Shown here one piece after another: positions 1 through 8,340 of a stretch of 17,946 nucleotides of DNA (positions are counted from its first letter, which is position 1; every line of letters begins with the position of its first letter). A model generated the notes under the pieces. The model was not told the origin of the DNA. It ran no database searches and worked only from the letters and a program-made list of their open reading frames with translations. Where the stretch lies: positions 1-17,946 of the forward strand of contig NSIA01000103.1 of the NCBI GenBank assembly GCA_002737585.1. Reading direction: 5' to 3'. The position numbers were made by a program, and so were the translations under genes. Source of the stretch: Planctomycetaceae bacterium. Lineage in GTDB: Bacteria > Planctomycetota > Phycisphaerae > Phycisphaerales > SM1A02.

Positions 1-53
1 GCGCAGGGTACGGCGCAACGGGGTCGCATGTACAAAGTGCCATCCCAGCCGCG
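1..53. other. Window edge, downstream of the glutamate dehydrogenase gene
   Basis: These bases lie beyond the dehydrogenase stop. I see no hairpin with a T-run and no assignable gene fragment. Confidence 0.4.
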
Positions 54-3038
54 TTAGTCGAAATCTTCCAGCGCGGCGCGGGTTCCGGACCTTTCGAGGA
101 GTTCGGCAGCGCGGGCGGCGCCTGGTGCGGTGGAACCCTTCAATTGCTCCACCAGTCGGCGGTTCTCATCGCGCTTGCGCAGGTAGCGCAACGACAACCC
201 CGCCACCGCGTCTGGCTCCACACCTTCCAGGAAGTTGACGCCCTCGCGGTAGACGATGCCGGACGCCAAGCGCTTGGCGACCATCCAGTCCAGGTACGAC
301 TGTGGAATGTCTGTCCAAAGTCGGTCGCCAGCAATGTCCTGCAACTTCTGCGGAATGTGCTCACGAACAACTTGCTTGGCCAGTTCGCGGTCCGCGGGTG
401 TCCAGGAATCCATGGCGGCCCGAATAGCGTCCGCTGCCTGATTGATGACCTTGGAGAGTTCCGTGGAGAGTTCGGTGAGCGGAGTGTGCGGATGACGACG
501 GCCTTCCACCATCAATAGTTCCGCCTCAAAGCGCGCCAACTCACGCAACTTCACCAGCACTTGTTCTACAAACTCGGCCTTGATGGACATGAAGCTCTTC
601 TCATCAAGCAACATGCTGGCGCCGATTTCATAGCTTGAGCAGATCACGCCGCACTTGTTGGCGCTGGAGTCCTTAAAGATCAGGCAGCCCGCTGCAAAGA
701 GTTCCTTGCGCGCGCCCGGAGTCAGGAAGAGATTGGCGCCCTCCACGATGATCGGGGCGGACGGCTTCCCTTCCTTGGTCAGGTAGTCGCGCCAATTGCT
801 TTCGTTGATCGTGGCTGGTCGGCCACCGCCCGGAATGAACGCGTCAGCCTTCAAGCGGTTGTGCAGTGTGTTACGAATCATCACACCGCCGGGCGCTTCC
901 ACCGGAACCACTGCGCCGTGTTTGCCTAGTTTCTTTGGGTCAAACTGAGCAATCGGCAGCGCTTCCTTGAAGAGTCGCAGCAGTTCGGTGTGGTCAAGTC
1001 CGTCCGGATCCTCGCCAACGCCGCTGCCATCAGCAATGCCAACGATGCGAGCATTGTTGCCGTAATCACGGTTGAGAATACGGATCATGTTGCCGGCAAC
1101 GTCGCCGTCCGGTCCACCGGTGATCTTCACAGTAAATGGATGCTTGCGTGGATCAATACCGCGTGCGCGCAAAGCTACTTCCAAGAAGACGTTCACGCCT
1201 TCGCTGGTGACGCCGTACACCTTGTGATTGATTCCAGCGCCGGGCTTGGAACTCATGAACGCATCAGGCATGGCGTACTTACGTGCACGAGCACGCGAGA
1301 CGATCCACTCAATGTGATCAGGGGTGATGTTCTCATCTGGCCCCAAGTAAATCAGTTCACGACTGCCGAAGCGATCGACTACTTGCTTGCGCACCGCTGG
1401 ATCATCAGTAATGAGATCAAGCAAACTATCCACAAAGCTCTTCACGCAGCGGGTGATGTCTGACTCGGGTTCCAAGAGGATGGCAGCCTTGGCTCCGCCC
1501 TCTGGAATATCCTTGTTTTTCTGCTGTTGCGCCCAGGAAAGCCCATACACCTCATCGAAGACGCGTTCGCGTTCGCGTGAGTGTTGCGCAGCGTTGGACG
1601 GCTTCACAACACGCAAGCCGCCGCGAGCGATTTCCTTGAAGCGGTTGTGGAATCCAAAGAAGCCGCGGCCAATGACAAAGAAAGTTCCGTACGGAAGTTC
1701 CGGCCGTCGATCGTCGCGCAAGTACGAAGGATCGATGCGCATGGAGAGACCAAAGCGCTTGGCAAGGAAGAAATTGGTTCGGAAGGTGGCCTCTACTGCA
1801 TCAAGGAGCGCCGCCAAGACGGTGGCGGTTCCCTCCGGATCATCCTTGGTGCCAATCTCGGCACGCAGGGCGGCGGCGCGCTTGTTGAAGTGCGCATCGT
1901 CAAGCGGTGCGGCGGGGTTGAAGCGCGCGCGGAACAGATCGGCGATCTGCCGGGTGATGGTGATGGTGCGCTCCGCCGTTGCCATGATGCGCTCAATGGC
2001 AAACAGCAGGCGGTCGCGGTGCACCAAGTGCTGATGCGAAAGTGTGCACAGACCCAAGATGAGTTCAGCCTCATCAAGTGTCATGCCTTCGTGGCGATTT
2101 GCAAGCCAAATCGATTCGGAATCGATCCACTTGATTCGAGTGAGATCGTGGGCAACCTGCTTCCAAGCGGCGCTGGTGGTGTCGACCGACTTTCCGTCCT
2201 GCGTCTGGATGACGAACCCGAGTACGGTCACGGAACCGAACGGTGGATCAGCAACTTGGTCAAGGTAGGCGCGCTGAATATTGATTCCGCCACGGCTCAG
2301 CACATGGGCGCAACGCTCCAGCATGGTGCGCGTACGTGCGTTGGAAAACGCAATGGTCATGCGCGTCAACTGACCTTCAAGTTCCGGCTCGGTCTCAACG
2401 GCGGTGCCTTCACTACCACTGACCGACTGCAGCAACAATCGGTGCTTGTTGAGGCGGTGCGGGGTCAGCGTGGCGATGTAGTCGGCGGAGCAACCAGCAA
2501 AGTATGCGCGGATGGCCGCTTCGGTCCAGTCCTTGGCGTGACTGTGCGCAAACGCGATGGTTGCTTTGAGTTTTTCAGCCTGCTCAGGAGTTGTGCCAGT
2601 GAACGGCGTGCGATCGCCGAATTCAAAGGTGTCAAGCACAATGGCGCCGTCCTTCGAGCCGTGGATCTTTGCTGCACGCAGCGATGGACTCATCGGCAGC
2701 GAACGCACCACTTCAGCCAACACGCCTGGCTTGTTGCCTTCGCGAATAATGGTCCACTGGCGGCGGTCATCACTGTGCAATGTCAGGTGCAGCGGTTGAC
2801 CGGACGCGCGCGCGGCGATGATGGCGCGCAAGTGGTTTGCCACCTCTGTGGCTGATGTGTCTTCAAAGTACATGCGTGGCATCTGCGCCACAAACCATGG
2901 AACGATTTCCTCAGCGGAACGCTGGAAGCTCTTGCCAAGGTCACTGGCGAGCACCGTTGGATCCGGGACGATGTTCACCGGTTGGGTGCTGGCGAGGGCG
3001 GTTGCTGTTGGATGTGCAGAGGCCATTTCGTGGTTCAT
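54..3038 (-). CDS. NAD-dependent glutamate dehydrogenase, 115-kDa type
   Basis: Oxidatively deaminates glutamate to 2-oxoglutarate and ammonia with NAD in the cytoplasm. From the ATG at 3038 the protein is 994 aa. The N-terminal third has ACT-like stretches (about residues 70-110 and 220-290). The catalytic core follows: RGGLRV near 471, PEGGAKAA with the catalytic lysine near 517, GPDENITP with the probable catalytic aspartate near 568, and a Rossmann NAD site GGPDGDVAGN near 640. The length fits the fungal-like 115-kDa class rather than the 1600-aa 180-kDa class. The frame stays open to an ATG at 3188, but those extra 50 residues look non-coding and begin inside an octamer repeat. I therefore prefer 3038, or the ATG at 3026; neither has a clear Shine-Dalgarno. 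The gene is divergent from ribF. The function is confident, the start uncertain. Confidence 0.9.
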   Translation of the reverse strand: MNHEMASAHPTATALASTQPVNIVPDPTVLASDLGKSFQRSAEEIVPWFVAQMPRMYFEDTSATEVANHLRAIIAARASGQPLHLTLHSDDRRQWTIIREGNKPGVLAEVVRSLPMSPSLRAAKIHGSKDGAIVLDTFEFGDRTPFTGTTPEQAEKLKATIAFAHSHAKDWTEAAIRAYFAGCSADYIATLTPHRLNKHRLLLQSVSGSEGTAVETEPELEGQLTRMTIAFSNARTRTMLERCAHVLSRGGINIQRAYLDQVADPPFGSVTVLGFVIQTQDGKSVDTTSAAWKQVAHDLTRIKWIDSESIWLANRHEGMTLDEAELILGLCTLSHQHLVHRDRLLFAIERIMATAERTITITRQIADLFRARFNPAAPLDDAHFNKRAAALRAEIGTKDDPEGTATVLAALLDAVEATFRTNFFLAKRFGLSMRIDPSYLRDDRRPELPYGTFFVIGRGFFGFHNRFKEIARGGLRVVKPSNAAQHSRERERVFDEVYGLSWAQQQKNKDIPEGGAKAAILLEPESDITRCVKSFVDSLLDLITDDPAVRKQVVDRFGSRELIYLGPDENITPDHIEWIVSRARARKYAMPDAFMSSKPGAGINHKVYGVTSEGVNVFLEVALRARGIDPRKHPFTVKITGGPDGDVAGNMIRILNRDYGNNARIVGIADGSGVGEDPDGLDHTELLRLFKEALPIAQFDPKKLGKHGAVVPVEAPGGVMIRNTLHNRLKADAFIPGGGRPATINESNWRDYLTKEGKPSAPIIVEGANLFLTPGARKELFAAGCLIFKDSSANKCGVICSSYEIGASMLLDEKSFMSIKAEFVEQVLVKLRELARFEAELLMVEGRRHPHTPLTELSTELSKVINQAADAIRAAMDSWTPADRELAKQVVREHIPQKLQDIAGDRLWTDIPQSYLDWMVAKRLASGIVYREGVNFLEGVEPDAVAGLSLRYLRKRDENRRLVEQLKGSTAPGAARAAELLERSGTRAALEDFD

Positions 3039-3184
3039 ACCACGGGGCGACGCCGGAATCGGCCCGGGATCCTTTGAATGAACGCCCGAGTGGCGGCAAT
3101 CCGGCGCTTGCCGATATTCTCTAAGACTTCTCCCCGCGGGACTGGTTCGTCCGTTGCTGCCCGCGTTACCCATGTTCCGTACGC

Positions 3185-3264
3185 CCATGAGCCCCCGATT
3201 CCCCGATCCACTGAGTTACTGAGTCACTGAGTTAACGAGTCCATGAGTCCATGACCCAATGATC
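3185..3264. repeat. Degenerate 8-bp tandem array between the GDH gene and ribF
   Basis: Ten consecutive octamers fill 3185-3264 without phase slip. All ten carry GA at unit positions 5-6. The best-preserved units are CACTGAGT at 3209 and 3225, TACTGAGT at 3217 and CCATGAGT at 3241; the outer units are more diverged. ATG triplets occur 8 bases apart at 3243, 3251 and 3259, and the last is the ribF start. The array lies in a divergent intergenic region, so changes in copy number could alter promoter or start spacing for either gene. That role is inference; the periodicity is seen directly. Confidence 0.8.
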
Positions 3265-4146
3265 ATCGCGTCCATCGGAAACTTTGACGGCGTACACCGG
3301 GGTCACCAAGCCCTGGTGGCGGCTGCCCGTGCGGCTGCCGGTCCGCAGGGCAAGGTGGTGGCAGTGACCTTCGATCCGCTGCCGGTGGCGGTCCTTCGCC
3401 CGGATGCTGCGCCCGCCCGACTCACCGGATCCGCGCGTCGCGAAGCGCTGCTCTTGGCGTGCGGTTGCGATGCGGTCCATGTCTTGGATCCGCGCAGTGG
3501 AATTCTGGCTGAGACGCCGGAAGGGTTCATCGAGCACCTCCGCGCGGCGGTCCCCTTTGACGCGATCGCAGAAGGTGCGGACTTTCGATTCGGTCGTGGC
3601 CGCAGTGGCGATGTGACAACGCTGGCAGCCATTGGTGCGCGCGTGGGATTCCAGACCATTGCGGTGGCGGAAGTGGACGAAGCCATGAGCGATGGATCCG
3701 TGATCGCCGCGCGGAGTACCGCCGTTCGCTGGATGTTGAGTATGGGTCGCGTGGCGGACGCGGCGCGGTTGCTTGGCCGCCCCCACGTCATTGAAGGTGT
3801 GGTGGAACGGGGCGATCAGCGCGGTCGCCTGTTGGGATTTCCTACAGCAAACATCATGGCTCCCGGCATGGCGCTTCCCGCCGACGGCGTCTACGCCGGG
3901 CGAGCGATCATTGCTGGCCGCCAGTACCAAACTGCGATTTCCGTGGGCACCAAGCCAACGTTCGGTAGCAGCAGCCGGGTGTGCGAGGCGCACGTCCTGG
4001 GTCTTGAGGCCGCGCTTGACAGTTATGGATGGCCCATCGAAGTGCACTTTGAGCAGTGGCTGCGTTCGCAGTGGCGGTTTCCGGGACCGGATGCGTTGGT
4101 TGCGCAGTTGCGCGCCGATGTGGCACGGACCGCCGCGCTCGCGTAA
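3259..4146 (+). CDS. ribF: Bifunctional riboflavin kinase / FAD synthetase
   Basis: Phosphorylates riboflavin to FMN and adenylates FMN to FAD in the cytoplasm. The 295-aa protein has both modules. The N-terminal nucleotidyltransferase has GNFDGVHRGHQ at residues 7-17, ADFRFGRGRSGD near 107-118 and RSTAVR at 152-157. The C-terminal flavokinase has GFPTAN at 193-198, DGVYAG near 209 and VGTKPTF near 229. It starts almost directly at the first strand and lacks the 12-15 residues that usually precede IGNFDG. No upstream start lies in frame, because the neighbouring ATGs at 3243 and 3251 are out of frame. The start codon sits in the last unit of the octamer array, with no Shine-Dalgarno. nrnA follows 20 bases downstream, and ribF and nrnA are neighbours in many bacteria (the nrnA-truB-ribF cluster). 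Confidence 0.95.
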   Translation: MIIASIGNFDGVHRGHQALVAAARAAAGPQGKVVAVTFDPLPVAVLRPDAAPARLTGSARREALLLACGCDAVHVLDPRSGILAETPEGFIEHLRAAVPFDAIAEGADFRFGRGRSGDVTTLAAIGARVGFQTIAVAEVDEAMSDGSVIAARSTAVRWMLSMGRVADAARLLGRPHVIEGVVERGDQRGRLLGFPTANIMAPGMALPADGVYAGRAIIAGRQYQTAISVGTKPTFGSSSRVCEAHVLGLEAALDSYGWPIEVHFEQWLRSQWRFPGPDALVAQLRADVARTAALA

Positions 4147-4166
4147 CGTTATTGATTCAGAAACAC

Positions 4167-5219
4167 ATGGAATATTCAACAACTGTTACCCATGCTGCAC
4201 TTGTTGCCCGTCTTCGCGCGGCAAAGCGGCCGTTCCTTACGACGCATTTCAAGCCAGACGGCGACGCTATGGGTTCGGTACTCGCTCTGGCGCGCGCGCT
4301 TCGCTCCTTGGGCACCACGGTTGACGCGGTTCTGGCGGGACCAGTGGATCGATCGATCCGTGGCCTGGCGCTGGAAGGCGAGATTCGTTTCGTTGATCAT
4401 GGCCTTGTTACACCCAGCGCAGATTGTGACCTCGCGGTGGTTCTTGATACGGGCGCCTGGAGTCAGCTTGAGCATTGCCGTGATTGGCTCAAGGAACACC
4501 CGGCGCTTGTTGTTGGAATTGATCACCACGCGCGCGGCGATGCAGTGGCGCCGATGCGTATTGTTGACCGAGGCTGCGCCAGTTGCACGCAGGTGTTAGT
4601 GGCAGTGATTGATGAAATGGGCGTGCCGTTTGGGCCCAGCGCCCGCACCGCGCGCAACACCATTGCAGAAGCACTCTTTGTTGGTCTGGCAACCGACACC
4701 GGTTGGTTCCGATTTAGCGCCGCAGACGACCGCGTGTTTCAGTTGGCGGCACGTCTCCTCACCTGCGGCGTTGACAAGGACGGGCTCTATCGAACCATTG
4801 AGCAGGGCGACGCGCCTGGTCGGCCGCTCCTGACTGGGCGTGCGCTCAATTCACTGACGTATGCGTGCGGAGGCCGCGTGGCAATCATGCGCCTGATGCG
4901 CTCAGACTTTGCGGAAACTGGCACCCGCGTGGATGATCTTGCCGGGCTCGTCAACGAACCGATGGGCGTTCGCGAAGTGGATATGAGCGTATTGCTGGTG
5001 GAAAGCGATCCCCAGCTTGTGAAGGCGAGTTTCCGCAGCAAGCCTGCCGCGAACGCGGGCGGCGCATTCATTGATGTCAATCACTTGGCAGCGCACTTTG
5101 ATGGTGGTGGGCACGTGCATGCTGCGGGCGCGCGGATCCCTGCGTCCATGGATGAAGCAGTGCGATTGGTGCTCGAAGCCTGTGCGGTCTATTTGGAAGA
5201 CACGCCGGTCACGGGCTGA
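4167..5219 (+). CDS. nrnA: DHH/DHHA1 nano-RNase and pAp phosphatase, NrnA-like
   Basis: Predicted to degrade 2-5 nt RNA oligomers and to dephosphorylate 3'-phosphoadenosine 5'-phosphate, using a Mn-binding DHH centre. The 350-aa length is close to the usual 310-340. Visible motifs are THFKPDGDAMGS (H27, D31, D33), LDTG with D94, GIDHH with D119-H120-H121, ATDTG with D177, and the DHHA1 signature GGGH at 313-316. The frame is open upstream into ribF, but homology begins at the ATG at 4167, which leaves a 20-base gap after ribF. No strong Shine-Dalgarno precedes it, so translation may depend on coupling. The last 31 bases overlap the 3' end of the opposing HMA lipoprotein gene. The family is confident; the exact substrate is inferred from the family. 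Confidence 0.88.
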   Translation: MEYSTTVTHAALVARLRAAKRPFLTTHFKPDGDAMGSVLALARALRSLGTTVDAVLAGPVDRSIRGLALEGEIRFVDHGLVTPSADCDLAVVLDTGAWSQLEHCRDWLKEHPALVVGIDHHARGDAVAPMRIVDRGCASCTQVLVAVIDEMGVPFGPSARTARNTIAEALFVGLATDTGWFRFSAADDRVFQLAARLLTCGVDKDGLYRTIEQGDAPGRPLLTGRALNSLTYACGGRVAIMRLMRSDFAETGTRVDDLAGLVNEPMGVREVDMSVLLVESDPQLVKASFRSKPAANAGGAFIDVNHLAAHFDGGGHVHAAGARIPASMDEAVRLVLEACAVYLEDTPVTG

Positions 5220-5554
5220 GTGGCGCCGGCCGCTGGCACGGCGCAGGGTGCAATGGTGTAACCAAGTTTGGTGATCGCGCGCTCGGCGTCAGCTTGGGCA
5301 GACGGATTGTTCAATTCCAGCACCGCGCACTTTGATTCAAACGTGCACTGCACACTGCGCACGCCTTTCACTGCAGCCACTTCTGCCGTGATTGCTTCTG
5401 CACATGAATTGCAGTGCATGCCGGTCACGGTGTAGGCAACCTGTGTCGTTTGTTTGGTTGCGGCGGTAGCCGTTGCTGGCTTTTGTATGTCACTGCCCGA
5501 GCAGCCAGACAGGACCAGAACCGGTAACAATGCTGAAATAAATCCAATGCGCAT
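5189..5554 (-). CDS. Small lipoprotein with a heavy-metal-associated (HMA) domain
   Basis: A 121-aa protein with a lipoprotein signal: a hydrophobic segment at residues 4-15, then lipobox LSGC with C18 as the lipidated cysteine. A linker of about 20 residues leads to an HMA domain (about 38-100) with the metal site GMHCNSC at 45-51. This fold carries Cu(I) or similar soft metals in MerP, CopZ and P1B-ATPases, so here it probably binds metal outside the cytoplasm. Extra cysteines at 70, 76 and 104 are unusual and could add metal or disulfide chemistry. The ATG at 5554 is chosen because it places the signal at the N terminus; the frame extends ten residues further to 5584. It follows the RND exporter gene by 68 bases on the same strand, so it may be co-transcribed. 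Its partner is unknown. Confidence 0.82.
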   Translation of the reverse strand: MRIGFISALLPVLVLSGCSGSDIQKPATATAATKQTTQVAYTVTGMHCNSCAEAITAEVAAVKGVRSVQCTFESKCAVLELNNPSAQADAERAITKLGYTIAPCAVPAAGATQPVTGVSSK

Positions 5555-5622
5555 GTACTGATCGTATGCGCGTCCGCGATCCATGCGCCTATGAAATGCA
5601 GCGAAACCGGTGATGGCAATTG

Positions 5623-8340
5623 TTACGCCGCGCCGCGTCGCTCCGCATCACTCTGCGTAACTACCAGTCGAAGTCCGCTGTTTTTGGGGCGAAGTCCAAT
5701 GATCCGCAACATGGCCGGCAACGTCCATACGGCAGTCACCAAGCAGCACGCGCTGCCGGCGGCCATGGCAATGCCCAAACTGCGAAGACCCTGGTGATGC
5801 GCCAAGATCAACGCGCCAAAGCCGATGGTGGTGGTGAGTGCGGTCACAATCACCGCGCGGCGCGTGGAGCCGAAACCATGATCAAGCGCCCCCTCATGCG
5901 CGCGGTGCGTGATGTGAATGGCGCTATCGATACCTAATCCAATCATGATGGGAATGGCAAAGAAGTTTGCCAGGTTGAACGAAGTGCCACATGCGGCCAT
6001 GAGTCCCACCGTCCAAGCGACGCCGACGGCCAGCGAAGCCAGCGCAGCAAGCGTTTCGCGGACGTTCCGTAAGTCCACCCAGAGCAAGATGGTCACCATC
6101 AAGGTGGCAAGAATCGCCTGTTGCAGGAACGAACGTTCCATGCTCTTCATTGATTCGCTGACGGTCATCGGTGCACCCGTCGCGTGCGGATCTTCGGCAC
6201 GCAGGGCGGTGACGAACTGCTCAAGCGGCCCCACTTCCCACATGTCGCCGGCGGGGTGCGCCATGACTAAGAAGCGCCCGCCCGGCGAGACCATTTGCGC
6301 ACGCGCTGCCTCAGGAAGTGCCGAACGCAAGTCGCGACGTGCGCCCTCTGCCATCGCTAGCAGGGCAGACCGGCTGCGTGCAACGGCGTTGTCAACCGAC
6401 GAGCGCGCCAGCTCAAGCTCTGCGGGCGTGCGACCTGCTGGCTTCACCAAGTCAGCCACGGTGTGCAGCCGCTGCGCCAGTGCGCGCATATTTCCCGCCG
6501 CGTTGGCGGCTTCGCCCTCAGCAAAGCGCGAGAGCGTTTCGATCCGTCGGGCCGCGCTACGGATTCCGTCCGCGTCCCATTCCGTGGCACGCCGTGGCCG
6601 GGCGGGCGCAGCTTCCACAGCGTTGGCAAACTGCATGCGCAGGGCTGCGCGCTGCGGCGTATCCATGACCACCGCGTCCAGCACGCTGCGCACCTGTCCA
6701 ACTTCTGGGTGCGCGCGCAAGCGTTCTACCAGCGGCGGGATCTCTTCCATTGACCCAACAATCAGTGCTCCAAACCAACTTGCAGAAGCAGAGTCATCAA
6801 TCACTCGATGCTCCCACTCCACGCTTTCTAAGCCCTTGGCTTGCAGTTTGAGCAGATTGCTCTCAAATCGAATGTTCGTGAATCCGTACCAACCAGCAGC
6901 CAGTGCCACGGCGCAGGAAATCACTACGGCGCGCCATGCAGCAGCGGGTCGCAGCGCGCGGTCGACGCCTTCGCGCTGTGAGAAGAATGCCGAACGTGAC
7001 GCGCTCGATTCGGTGCTCTTGACAAGGCGCGCATCAAAGATCACCAAGAGCGCTGGCAGCATCACCACCATGGCGGCCAGTGTTAGGAGTAGCCCAATAC
7101 CGGACACCACTCCCAACTCACGCAAGCCTTGGAACTCAGTGAACCACGCCAGTAAAAAGACGCCAGCCGATGTCAGCGCTCCGGCCAAGTTGCTCGGCAC
7201 CGCGGTACGCATCATGTGAATAATGGACGGCACCGTGGGCAGGTGTCGACGCGCCTCTAAGTAGCGCGCCACCATATGAATGCCGTAATCAAGGCCAACA
7301 CCAACCAGCACCAACATGAAGACGATGCTCAACAGATTGAGTCGGCCGTAGATGAGTGCAGCGGCTGCATAGGTGAGCGCACAACCAACCATGAATGCCA
7401 AGAGCGCCAAGAGCGGCAATTTGATTCCGCGAAATACGCCCATAAAGAGGGCAGTACAGAGCACCAGCCCAACAATACTGGAGACATTCATGTCAGAGTT
7501 GGTGGTAGCCATTTCGTCTGCTTGCAGAACGGGCTTGCCAGTCAATCCAATAGAAATGTCAGGGTTCGCAGCGCGCGCCTCAGCCATCGCGGAACGAATG
7601 GCTGCGAGTGGTTCGTCGATCACTTCAAAGCGCGAGAAATCCTTGCGCGGCATCACGCCGATGAACAGCAGTCGGCCACTATCGCTGGTGAGGTAGCGCG
7701 TCTCGCGCGGCGTGCCAAGAAATTCGGGTGCATTGGGTGCGGCCGAAGCAATGGCAGCCAATTCAAGAAACGCGGCGGCGCCCTCACGCTCCGCCTGCTC
7801 GCGCGGCATGAAGAGTCCCTCAGATACCAAGCGATCAAGTCGGCGTCGGGCATCGGCAAGGACCGATCCGGTTCCTGCGTCGGAGGCGAGGATCGGCAAT
7901 GCATCGCGGCCTTCCACAAGTCCGGCGAGTTCGGTGGTGGGCATCGCCCAAGTGGCCACGCGCATTTGCTCGGGCACAGTGATACGAGAGTTGACGTAGT
8001 CAATGCTGGGCGCCTTGCGCAGGCGAGCATCGATCATGTCAACCGCATGCTGCGCGGATCCGGTATGCAGCGTGCCGTCGGGGGCGGTGGCGTCAATCAC
8101 TACCCAGGCGTGCTCAAGATCGCCAAATTCCTTGATAAATCGCAGGTATTCCGCCACATAGGGGCGGTCGTTACCCATCAGAGAATCGGTATTGGCGTCC
8201 AGTCGAACACGGTTCCAACTCCAGGCAACTGCAACGGTCGCCAAGAGCAGGCAACTCACCACCACTGCGACTGGCGCTGCAACGATCCACCTCGCCAAGC
8301 GATCAGCGGAGCGGTGTCGGAAGGAATGCTCTTCCGTCAC
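5623..8340 (-). CDS. RND/MMPL-family exporter, HpnN-like
   Basis: An inner-membrane proton-driven exporter of 905 aa with the duplicated RND layout. TM1 is near residues 18-40, followed by a large periplasmic loop (about 45-280), TM2-6 (about 285-435), TM7 near 468-487, a second loop (about 490-735) and TM8-12 (about 738-882). Both TM4-like repeats keep an acidic residue suited to proton relay: GVGLDYGIH with D351 and GLGIDSAIH with D805. The size, loop layout and LNLLSIVF-to-GLDYGIHM region resemble HpnN, which moves hopanoids toward the outer membrane. General MMPL lipid exporters are the alternative. The start is GTG at 8340, overlapping the upstream aminotransferase stop as GTGA, which suggests translational coupling. 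RND/MMPL membership is confident; the hopanoid link is inference. Confidence 0.88.
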   Translation of the reverse strand: MTEEHSFRHRSADRLARWIVAAPVAVVVSCLLLATVAVAWSWNRVRLDANTDSLMGNDRPYVAEYLRFIKEFGDLEHAWVVIDATAPDGTLHTGSAQHAVDMIDARLRKAPSIDYVNSRITVPEQMRVATWAMPTTELAGLVEGRDALPILASDAGTGSVLADARRRLDRLVSEGLFMPREQAEREGAAAFLELAAIASAAPNAPEFLGTPRETRYLTSDSGRLLFIGVMPRKDFSRFEVIDEPLAAIRSAMAEARAANPDISIGLTGKPVLQADEMATTNSDMNVSSIVGLVLCTALFMGVFRGIKLPLLALLAFMVGCALTYAAAALIYGRLNLLSIVFMLVLVGVGLDYGIHMVARYLEARRHLPTVPSIIHMMRTAVPSNLAGALTSAGVFLLAWFTEFQGLRELGVVSGIGLLLTLAAMVVMLPALLVIFDARLVKSTESSASRSAFFSQREGVDRALRPAAAWRAVVISCAVALAAGWYGFTNIRFESNLLKLQAKGLESVEWEHRVIDDSASASWFGALIVGSMEEIPPLVERLRAHPEVGQVRSVLDAVVMDTPQRAALRMQFANAVEAAPARPRRATEWDADGIRSAARRIETLSRFAEGEAANAAGNMRALAQRLHTVADLVKPAGRTPAELELARSSVDNAVARSRSALLAMAEGARRDLRSALPEAARAQMVSPGGRFLVMAHPAGDMWEVGPLEQFVTALRAEDPHATGAPMTVSESMKSMERSFLQQAILATLMVTILLWVDLRNVRETLAALASLAVGVAWTVGLMAACGTSFNLANFFAIPIMIGLGIDSAIHITHRAHEGALDHGFGSTRRAVIVTALTTTIGFGALILAHHQGLRSLGIAMAAGSACCLVTAVWTLPAMLRIIGLRPKNSGLRLVVTQSDAERRGAA

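Noticed and set aside
1581..2855. A 424-codon plus-strand reading frame opposite the glutamate dehydrogenase gene
   Set aside because: It has no recognisable motif and lies wholly opposite a conserved enzyme; long antisense frames are common in GC-rich codon usage.
3185..3264. CRISPR array or FMN riboswitch upstream of ribF
   Set aside because: An 8-bp unit without spacers is not CRISPR, and the gap lacks the conserved multi-stem FMN aptamer segments.
3232..4182. A 316-codon minus-strand frame across ribF
   Set aside because: Antisense shadow of ribF, with His/Arg-rich sequence and no family features.
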